Assembly: GCF_008698145.1 (NCBI RefSeq)
Contig: NZ_RZNZ01000004.1
Coordinates: 1 to 64,000, forward strand
DNA: 64,000 nt
DNA from: Bifidobacterium vespertilionis
GTDB taxonomy: Bacteria > Actinomycetota > Actinomycetes > Actinomycetales > Bifidobacteriaceae
Direction of reading: 5' to 3'
The translations under genes and the position numbers were made by a program. The notes beneath the pieces were generated by a model. It saw nothing but the letters and a program-made list of their open reading frames with translations. It did no database searches and had not been told where the DNA came from. Positions 57,995-64,000 of this stretch are shown one piece after another (position 1 is the stretch's first letter; each line of letters begins with the position of its first letter).

Positions 57995-58927
57995 CTACAG
58001 CGTGCGCTTGGCCCGGATCGCCTCGGCGCGGGTTGCAAGCTGATCGTCCGGCGGATAGGCCACATACTCAAGCGTGAGGCCCTGCGGGGCGATCGGCCCG
58101 GTCTCCCCCTCGCGCTTGGGCTCGGCCACCTTGTCGCGAAACCATGCAACGCTGCGCTTGCCCTGGCCCACCTTGATCGATGCGCCCACCAGCGAACGGA
58201 CCATGTTGCGCGCGAAGGCGTCGGCCACGATCGTCAGGGTCAGCAGGCCCGAATCGGCGGCAGGCGTGACGTACGCGGGCGTTCCCAGCGAGCCACGGGC
58301 CGTCTCATCGGCATATGCAACCAGCGGACGGACGGGCACACGGTCCCATCGTGCGATCTTCACCTCGCGGATCGTGGTGCCGCCGGGATTCGGGGTGGCG
58401 AACGAGCCGAAGTCATGCAGGCCGATCGTGGCCGCCATCGCCTCGTTCATCGCGTCCACGTCCAGTTCATCGTCCAGCCTGAGCACAAAACCGCGCAGAC
58501 GCGGGTCCATCGGAACGGCGGCATCGCGCACCCGGTACACATAGGTGCGTTCCAGCGCAGAGAACCGGGCGTCGAAACCCTCCGGCGCGCGGCTGATGCG
58601 ATGGATCACGATGTCGTCGGGCAGCATGCGGTCGAGCCGTCGCTGCAGGGCCACCTCAGCGGGCGCATCCATATGTCCCACGCATGAGGCGAGGGCCGAT
58701 TCGTCAACATCGATATGGCACACCTGATGGGAGGCATGCACCCCGGTGTCGGTCCGGCCGGCCACCACCAGCCTGGGCTGCGGACCGTCGGCGGGCGTTC
58801 GCAGAATCCTCGCCAATGCGGATTCGATTTCACCCTGCACGGTCCTGAGTTCGGGCTGTTTCGCCCACCCGTAGAACGCGCCGCCGTCGTATGCCAAATC
58901 AATTCGCAGTCGTATCACGCACCCCAT
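57995..58927 (-). CDS. truA: tRNA pseudouridine-38/39/40 synthase
   Basis: 310 residues. Modifies the anticodon stem of many tRNAs. RLRIDLAYDGGAFYGWAKQP at the start, catalytic Asp D60 in VVAGRTDTGVHASHQ, and AFARNMVRSLVGASIKVGQG near the end. ATG 58927 is used; a GTG three codons later has a better G-rich site. It lies downstream of the ribosomal protein operon, separated by a terminator. Confidence 0.92.
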   Translation of the reverse strand: MGCVIRLRIDLAYDGGAFYGWAKQPELRTVQGEIESALARILRTPADGPQPRLVVAGRTDTGVHASHQVCHIDVDESALASCVGHMDAPAEVALQRRLDRMLPDDIVIHRISRAPEGFDARFSALERTYVYRVRDAAVPMDPRLRGFVLRLDDELDVDAMNEAMAATIGLHDFGSFATPNPGGTTIREVKIARWDRVPVRPLVAYADETARGSLGTPAYVTPAADSGLLTLTIVADAFARNMVRSLVGASIKVGQGKRSVAWFRDKVAEPKREGETGPIAPQGLTLEYVAYPPDDQLATRAEAIRAKRTL

Positions 58928-58985
58928 TGTCGCATACCCGTCGCGCGGCCCTGGATGTCCGGTTTTGTATCGGATGATACAAAAG

Positions 58986-59021
58986 GGACAGGGAACCCGA
59001 TTGTTCGGATTCCCGGTCCCT
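58986..59021 (-). terminator. Terminator after rplQ
   Basis: GGGACCGGGAATCCGA pairs with TCGGGTTCCCTGTCCC (two mismatches) on the minus strand, followed by TTTTGT, 38 bases after the rplQ stop. Confidence 0.8.
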
Positions 59022-59058
59022 CTATGAACCGTCAGTCGGTCTTGACGACCGGCCGGAT

Positions 59059-59562
59059 TCACTCAGCCTTCTCAGCCTCGGTGTTCTCGGCGGCGGTCTC
59101 GGCCGGAGCCTCGGTGGCCTCGGTCACGGGCGCCTCGGCGGGAGCCTGATCGGCAACCTTGGTGGCGGCCTCGGCTTCCTTCACCACGGCCTGCTTCGGG
59201 CTCACCGGCTCGGTCACCAGCTCGATGATCGCGGCGGGGGCGGTGTCGCCCTTGCGGGAAGCGATCTTCACGATGCGGGTGTAGCCGCCCTCGCGCTGCT
59301 CCATCTGCTCAGCGATCTCGGTGAACAGGGAGTGGACCACGGACTTGTTGCGGATGACGCGCATCACGCGACGGCGGGAGTGCAGATCGCCACGCTTCGC
59401 GAAGGTGATCAGGCGCTCGGCCAGCGGGCGAAGACGCTTGGCCTTCGGCAGCGTGGTGGTGATGCGGCCGTGCTGGAACAGGCTGGTGGCCATGTTCGCG
59501 AGCATCAGGCGCTCGTGGGCGGGGCTTGACGCCAGGCGCGGGCCCTTCTTGGGTGTAGGCAT
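59059..59562 (-). CDS. rplQ: 50S ribosomal protein L17
   Basis: 167 residues. The core (1-118: [60 protein letters not shown]) is followed by an acidic Ala/Glu/Thr-rich tail of about 50 residues, typical of bifidobacterial L17. Last gene of the rpmJ-rpsM-rpsK-rpoA-rplQ series. Confidence 0.97.
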   Translation of the reverse strand: MPTPKKGPRLASSPAHERLMLANMATSLFQHGRITTTLPKAKRLRPLAERLITFAKRGDLHSRRRVMRVIRNKSVVHSLFTEIAEQMEQREGGYTRIVKIASRKGDTAPAAIIELVTEPVSPKQAVVKEAEAATKVADQAPAEAPVTEATEAPAETAAENTEAEKAE

Positions 59563-59643
59563 GTTATCTCCTTATAGACCACGCGGGCAGGTGGGCAGAA
59601 GCCCGAACGTCCGCTCGCGTGGGATTGATCGAAAACGGCTGGC

Positions 59644-60639
59644 TTACTCGTCTTCCGGCGAGAAGAAGGTACCGCCTTCGAGGTTGGTGGTATCGAAACC
59701 GAGCGGCGAGCTCTTGAGCGACAGACCGAGGGACTGCAGCTTCTCCTTGACCTCGTCGATCGACTTCATACCGAAATTGCGGATGTCGAGCAGATCCTGC
59801 TCGGTATGGGAAACCAGCTCACCGATGGTGTGGATGCCCTCGCGCTTCAGGCAGTTGTAGCTGCGCTGCGTGAGGTTGAGATCCTCGATCGGGATGGCCA
59901 TTTCCGGGCTGGTCTCCTCGGCCACCGGGGCCGGACCGACCTCGACGCCCTCCGCCTGGGTGTTGAGCTCGCGGCACAGGCCGAAGAGCTCCACCAAGGT
60001 GGAACCAGCGGACGCAACGGCGTCGCGCGGGGAAATGGCGGGCTTGGTTTCGACGTCCAGAATGAGCTTGTCGAAGTCGGTACGCTGCTCAACGCGCGTA
60101 GCCTCGACCTTGTAGCTCACCTTGAGCACCGGAGAGTAGATCGAATCCACCGGGATCCGACCGATCTCGCCGTTATCCTGCTTGTTCAGCTGGGCCGGGA
60201 CATAACCACGGCCGCGCTCCACGGTGAACTCGATCTCGAGCTCGCCATCCTCCGCGAGGGTGGCGATGTGGAGATCCGGGTTCGCGATGGTGATGCCAGC
60301 CGGCGGGGTGATGTCCCCGGCGGTGGCCTCGCCCTTGCCGTTCTTGCGCAGATACATGGCGACCGGCTCGTCGTACTCACTGGTGAGCACGATCCCCTTG
60401 ATGTTGAGCAGGATCTCGGTCACGTCCTCCACAACGCCGGGCAGAGTGGTGAACTCATGCAGGGCGCCGGAGATGCGGACCGACGTCACCGCGGCTCCCG
60501 GGATGGAGCTCAGGAGGGTACGGCGCAGCGAGTTGCCAAGCGTATAGCCGAAACCGGGCTCGAGGGGCTCGATCGTGAAACGGGAACGCTGAGAATTGAC
60601 TACTTCCTCAGTGAGTGTCGGACGCTGTGCAATCAGCAC
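59644..60639 (-). CDS. rpoA: DNA-directed RNA polymerase subunit alpha
   Basis: 331 residues. N-terminal dimerisation domain ([20 protein letters not shown], 1-230) and C-terminal DNA- and activator-binding domain (about 255-320, [20 protein letters not shown] and [20 protein letters not shown]). Lies in the conserved rpsK-rpoA-rplQ order. An acidic linker joins the domains. Confidence 0.97.
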   Translation of the reverse strand: MLIAQRPTLTEEVVNSQRSRFTIEPLEPGFGYTLGNSLRRTLLSSIPGAAVTSVRISGALHEFTTLPGVVEDVTEILLNIKGIVLTSEYDEPVAMYLRKNGKGEATAGDITPPAGITIANPDLHIATLAEDGELEIEFTVERGRGYVPAQLNKQDNGEIGRIPVDSIYSPVLKVSYKVEATRVEQRTDFDKLILDVETKPAISPRDAVASAGSTLVELFGLCRELNTQAEGVEVGPAPVAEETSPEMAIPIEDLNLTQRSYNCLKREGIHTIGELVSHTEQDLLDIRNFGMKSIDEVKEKLQSLGLSLKSSPLGFDTTNLEGGTFFSPEDE

Positions 60640-60718
60640 TTTGGTTATCCTTTCAGCTTCCGTCGGCTGTGCACCTTGCCGACGGCGAAGCGGGTGGACG
60701 ATTGGGTTCTGTCAGTGC

Positions 60719-61117
60719 TCAGACGCGACGGCGCTTCGGGGGACGAACGCCGTTGTGGGCTTGCGGGGTGACGTCGGTGATGGAACCGACCTCGAGGCCA
60801 GCGGACTGCAGGGAGCGGATGGCGGTCTCACGACCGGAACCCGGGCCCTTCACGAAGACGTCGACCTTCTTGAGGCCGTGCTCCATGGCCTTGCGCGCAG
60901 CCGACTCGGCGGCCATGCCAGCGGCGTACGGCGTGGACTTGCGGGAGCCCTTGAAGCCGACGTCGCCACCGGACGCCCAGGACACAACCGCGCCGGACGG
61001 ATCCGTGATGGAGATAATCGTGTTGTTGAAAGTGGACTTGATATGCGCCTGCCCAACCGGGATCGACTTGCGATCGCGGCGACGGGGCTTGCGCGCGGCT
61101 TGCTTGGGAGCTGCCAT
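60719..61117 (-). CDS. rpsK: 30S ribosomal protein S11
   Basis: 132 residues, starting with an Ala/Lys/Arg-rich segment. Signatures [40 protein letters not shown] and [20 protein letters not shown]. Bridges rpsM and rpoA in the usual actinobacterial order. Confidence 0.97.
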   Translation of the reverse strand: MAAPKQAARKPRRRDRKSIPVGQAHIKSTFNNTIISITDPSGAVVSWASGGDVGFKGSRKSTPYAAGMAAESAARKAMEHGLKKVDVFVKGPGSGRETAIRSLQSAGLEVGSITDVTPQAHNGVRPPKRRRV

Positions 61118-61197
61118 TAAAACCCTCGTTTCCTATTAACGTTTGTTGGTGCCCGGACGATGGGACCGAAGTCCCGTGGCCCGGACGGCGGCCGACC

Positions 61198-61575
61198 TTA
61201 CTTGGTGGCCTTCTTCTTTCCGGCGACGGTACGCTTCGGACCCTTGCGGGTGCGGGCGTTGGTCTTGGTGCGCTGACCGCGGACGGGCAGACCACGACGA
61301 TGACGCTGGCCCTGGTAGCAGTTGATCTGGATCTTGCGACGAATGTCGGCGTCGATTTCACGACGCAGGTCGCCTTCGATCTTGTAGTTGGCTTCCAGAT
61401 AGTCACGCAGCGTGATCAGCTGCTCATCGGTGAGGTCCTTGACGCGGGTATCCGGGTTCACACCGGTCGCGGCGAGGGTCTCCTTCGCGCGGGTACGACC
61501 AACACCGAAAATGTAGGTGAGGGCGATTTCAATGCGCTTCTCATTGGGGATGTCGACTCCGGCAAGACGTGCCAT
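61198..61575 (-). CDS. rpsM: 30S ribosomal protein S13
   Basis: 125 residues. [20 protein letters not shown], then [20 protein letters not shown], and [20 protein letters not shown] near the end. The ATG at 61575 gives the canonical start. Confidence 0.97.
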   Translation of the reverse strand: MARLAGVDIPNEKRIEIALTYIFGVGRTRAKETLAATGVNPDTRVKDLTDEQLITLRDYLEANYKIEGDLRREIDADIRRKIQINCYQGQRHRRGLPVRGQRTKTNARTRKGPKRTVAGKKKATK

Positions 61576-61701
61576 TGCGATTCCTTCTTTGTCTACGCAG
61601 GTCGTGCACCAAGTCACCCGGTATCCCGGCCCGGGCCTGCGTACCCGGGGTTCAGCTTTCGCTGCGACTTAGCGCCTGATGGTATGCCGCTGGAATCTAC
61701 C

Positions 61702-61815
61702 TCAGCCCTGGCGCTGCTTGTGGCGCGGGTTGGAGCAGATCACCATGACGCGGCCGTGACGACGGATCACGCGGCAGTTCTCGCAGATCCTCTTCACACT
61801 AGGGCTGACCTTCAT
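61702..61815 (-). CDS. rpmJ: 50S ribosomal protein L36
   Basis: 37 residues: [37 protein letters not shown]. Zinc-binding form with ligands C11, C14, C27 and H32. Lies between infA and rpsM, as in other actinobacteria. Confidence 0.95.
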   Translation of the reverse strand: MKVSPSVKRICENCRVIRRHGRVMVICSNPRHKQRQG

Positions 61816-61840
61816 GGTTTTCCTTTTGCTTGTGTACCTT

Positions 61841-62059
61841 TTACTTATAGCGGTACGTAATACGGCCGCGGTTCAGATCGTAGGGGCTCATCTCAAGCAC
61901 CACGCGATCCTGCGGAAGAATGCGAATGTAGTTCTTGCGCATCTTGCCGGAGATGGTGGCGAGCACGATGTGCTTGTTCTCAAGTTCGACGCGGAACATC
62001 GCGTTCGGCAGTGCCTCCACTACCCGACCTTCGACTTCAATCACACCGTCTTTTGCCAT
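61841..62059 (-). CDS. infA: Translation initiation factor IF-1
   Basis: 72 residues: [20 protein letters not shown], then [20 protein letters not shown] and [12 protein letters not shown] single S1-like OB domain that binds the 30S A site. First gene of the ribosomal cluster in this window. Confidence 0.97.
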   Translation of the reverse strand: MAKDGVIEVEGRVVEALPNAMFRVELENKHIVLATISGKMRKNYIRILPQDRVVLEMSPYDLNRGRITYRYK

Positions 62060-62187
62060 GAGCCTCAGTTTCCGTTCGTTGGCTGATTACTGTTTCGACA
62101 TGTCAGAAGACACGCCAAACTGCGAGTATAGCAGACGATAGCCAGCGACACAACGGCGTGTCGCGCCCTCCTGGCCCATGACTCACA

Positions 62188-64000
62188 CTATAGCACCTTT
62201 CGCCCATTTACGTACCTAAATGGACGGAAAACAGGCACTCGGCGGGGATTTGGCGCTTGGATCGAGCCCGCAGTCGCCGTGAACGCGTCGCCGCCGTCCA
62301 GCGCTCCGGTCTCCACGCGCAGCACGTGCACGCGGTCGTCATACTGCACAGTCACGTCCTTGACCCAGCTCACCAGCGCGGCCACCTCCATGACCACATC
62401 CCCGCGCGGGGACAGGTACGGCTCGCCGTCCATGAGGTTCTCCCGGCCGTCCACCAGCAGATGCGTGCGGCCCACCTCCGCCTGCACCACATGCCCGCCG
62501 GAGCGCAGCGTGAGAGTCTTCGCGGCCGGATCCCAGTCATACGAGAACCGATCGCCGCATTGCGTGGCCATACGCTCAAGCACCACCGTGACATTGCCCC
62601 ATACCGCGCCGTTCTTGTTGACGGTGGGCACCATGCGCGCATCGGGTTCCTGCCCGTCGACCAGCACCTTGCAGAAGTCCTCACTCGGCGGCACGTACTT
62701 GGTTTTGTCCGCAGCGAGAATCGGAGGGAACTCACGGGACGGCAGCGGGGCAACCGGAGCATAGTCGACGTACCGGCGTGCAGTCTGCTGGACGCTGAGC
62801 GTCGCAACGTCCGCGGGCGATGTCCCGATCTCCACGGTCGCCGGAGGCAGGCCATCCGCCCTGGCCGTCAGCCGAACCATGCCGGGCGTTTCCGATGATC
62901 GCAGGAATACGCGGTTCATGCCGCAGTCGGCGAACACATGGTCCGCATGGATCACGCTGTCGTCCGATCTGCCGTCCACACGATCATCGAACCGGCCCTC
63001 GCTGTAGCCGCCCAGAAACATGGCAGGACCGTCCACGGCAAAATCGATGCGGTCGCCGGCGAGCGGGCACACGCGCCCTTCAGCATCCACCACCGCCACA
63101 TCCACCCACGCCACGTCAGCACCATCGGCGCGCCAACCGCCGGGGGCCGTGCGCGCCTCAAGACGCAGCCTGGCCGGCTGTCCAGCGGTTTCGATGCGGT
63201 CGAACGCGGACCGTAGCCCGTCGTAGCCGTAGCCCACGGCCTCCACCGCCCCCGACCGCGTCACATCCACATTCTCGAATGCAAACACGAAGGTGTCCGT
63301 CGGCTTGTCGCACCGGCCCACTTCAGCGCCATTAACGTACAGCTCCACACGGGCCACCGGATAGCTGGCGATCACGTACACGGTCTTGTGTGTGGGATCG
63401 CGGTAGCCATACTCCCCCGTGCCTTCCCAGAACTGACCGTTGAACCGCTTCTTCTCGTAGCGGTACGCCGGCCCCTCCTTGGCCGTGTTGGCCGGCGGAT
63501 AGTTCCAGTGCCCGAGGATCTTCACCGCGGGCGCCTCGGACTGCATCACCCGGAACACATCGAAGTTCTGTTTGCGCACGCGATCCGGCCGCACGCGACC
63601 GGACATGCGCGCGTTCTCCGAATACGACTGGCGCCCATGCTGCGCGGAATCGGTCCAACACAGCGCGGCGGCGGCCGAGTAGAGATCGCGCCCAGAGGCA
63701 CCGCCCAGGCGGTCATTGAAGAATTCGGCGTACCCTCGCGCATCGGCGAGCGCCAACCCCTCCGCGGTCAGATCATAGAAGTCAACGCCCGGGCCCTTGC
63801 GCCCGCCCACGCCGATCCACTTGTTACGATAGTCGAAATCCGGCGGCGTGAAGTCATCCCAGATACGACCCGGCGCCTCCTCGCGCGCATACTCCGTCTC
63901 GGTGATCGGACCATGCTCGGCGATGAATCGCGCGGCATGGCGGTTGAGCATGGTGCCCACGTATTCCGACTCGGCCACCGTGTCCTCGGTATTGAGCGTG
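62188..64000 (-). CDS. Glycoside hydrolase family 2 protein, C-terminal part
   Basis: The frame is open through the right edge of the window; at least 604 residues are visible and the N-terminal part, including the catalytic TIM barrel's start, is missing. The visible part has a barrel-end segment (WTDSAQHGRQSYSENARMSG), a DUF4982-like beta domain (ARVELYVNGAEVGRC), Ig-like domains and a C-terminal module resembling the copper amine oxidase N-terminal domain (NKNGAVWGNVTVVLERMATQ). Probably a secreted or cell-surface beta-galactosidase-like enzyme, though the signal peptide would be off-window. GTG 63978 is not the true start. Confidence 0.7.
   Translation of the reverse strand, partial: TLNTEDTVAESEYVGTMLNRHAARFIAEHGPITETEYAREEAPGRIWDDFTPPDFDYRNKWIGVGGRKGPGVDFYDLTAEGLALADARGYAEFFNDRLGGASGRDLYSAAAALCWTDSAQHGRQSYSENARMSGRVRPDRVRKQNFDVFRVMQSEAPAVKILGHWNYPPANTAKEGPAYRYEKKRFNGQFWEGTGEYGYRDPTHKTVYVIASYPVARVELYVNGAEVGRCDKPTDTFVFAFENVDVTRSGAVEAVGYGYDGLRSAFDRIETAGQPARLRLEARTAPGGWRADGADVAWVDVAVVDAEGRVCPLAGDRIDFAVDGPAMFLGGYSEGRFDDRVDGRSDDSVIHADHVFADCGMNRVFLRSSETPGMVRLTARADGLPPATVEIGTSPADVATLSVQQTARRYVDYAPVAPLPSREFPPILAADKTKYVPPSEDFCKVLVDGQEPDARMVPTVNKNGAVWGNVTVVLERMATQCGDRFSYDWDPAAKTLTLRSGGHVVQAEVGRTHLLVDGRENLMDGEPYLSPRGDVVMEVAALVSWVKDVTVQYDDRVHVLRVETGALDGGDAFTATAGSIQAPNPRRVPVFRPFRYVNGRKVL

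Overview
The window looks like a contig from a Bifidobacterium or a very close relative. The evidence is high G+C coding sequence, actinobacterial versions of housekeeping genes (DUF2530, the 29-residue ribosomal protein bS22, PspC-type stress proteins, L17 with an acidic Ala/Glu tail, a long-linker IF2) and gene neighbourhoods typical of that genus. The species cannot be fixed from the sequence alone. The first 19 bases are almost identical to the Tn5 mosaic end used in tagmentation libraries, so the left edge is probably a contig end with adapter left on it.

Layout. 1-9.4 kb: serC, manA, DUF2530, a sensor kinase lacking the phospho-acceptor histidine, phoU, an MFS exporter, gpmA and menA, then lysS to 11.1 kb. 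11.1-13.9 kb: a lower-G+C island with a NarL-type regulator, a frameshifted secreted-peptide gene and a divergent sensor kinase. 14-20.4 kb: tRNA-Pro, an MFS pump, a 62-bp tandem repeat array, a TPR/DUF4037 plus DUF4125 pair and a membrane-anchored hydrolase. 20.6-26.2 kb: envelope-stress genes (an acidic membrane protein, a PspC protein, a PspC-sensor kinase and its response regulator). 26.2-31.3 kb: a HAD hydrolase, tRNA-Ser, serS, a RelB/YafQ-type toxin-antitoxin pair between 32-bp direct repeats, and a lipid kinase. 31.3-37.8 kb: sugar uptake, with a PRD antiterminator, PTS EIIBCA, a sugar:proton symporter preceded by an antiterminator-binding site plus terminator, and pgm. 37.9-39.8 kb: repeats leading into rnhA, whose 5' end is tandemly duplicated. 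40-43.4 kb: bS22, rpiA, a membrane-anchored protein and radA. 43.6-52.3 kb: the nusA-infB-rbfA-truB-ribF cluster, interrupted between infB and rbfA by repeats and a DUF4160 pair. 52.4-57.8 kb: a lipoprotein, tRNA-Ser, glycerate kinase, a transglutaminase-like protein and a fused ATP-grasp/alpha-E protein. 58-62 kb: truA and the rplQ-rpoA-rpsK-rpsM-rpmJ-infA ribosomal operon. 62.2 kb to the end: the C-terminal part of a GH2 glycosidase.

How the parts work together. Most of the window is core metabolism and translation. The accessory features lie in intergenic spaces: several clusters of a short motif repeated in alternating orientation, two dispersed multi-hairpin repeat families, one of which has entered the 5' end of rnhA, and small modules (the toxin-antitoxin pair, the DUF4160 pair and the peptide/two-component island). 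The clearest regulatory call is a LicT/SacY-type RNA antiterminator site overlapping a terminator in the leader of the non-PTS sugar symporter. It lies next to the PTS gene and its PRD antiterminator, suggesting that the PTS-controlled antiterminator acts on a proton symporter. Promoter, operator and function calls for uncharacterised families are inferences from pattern.
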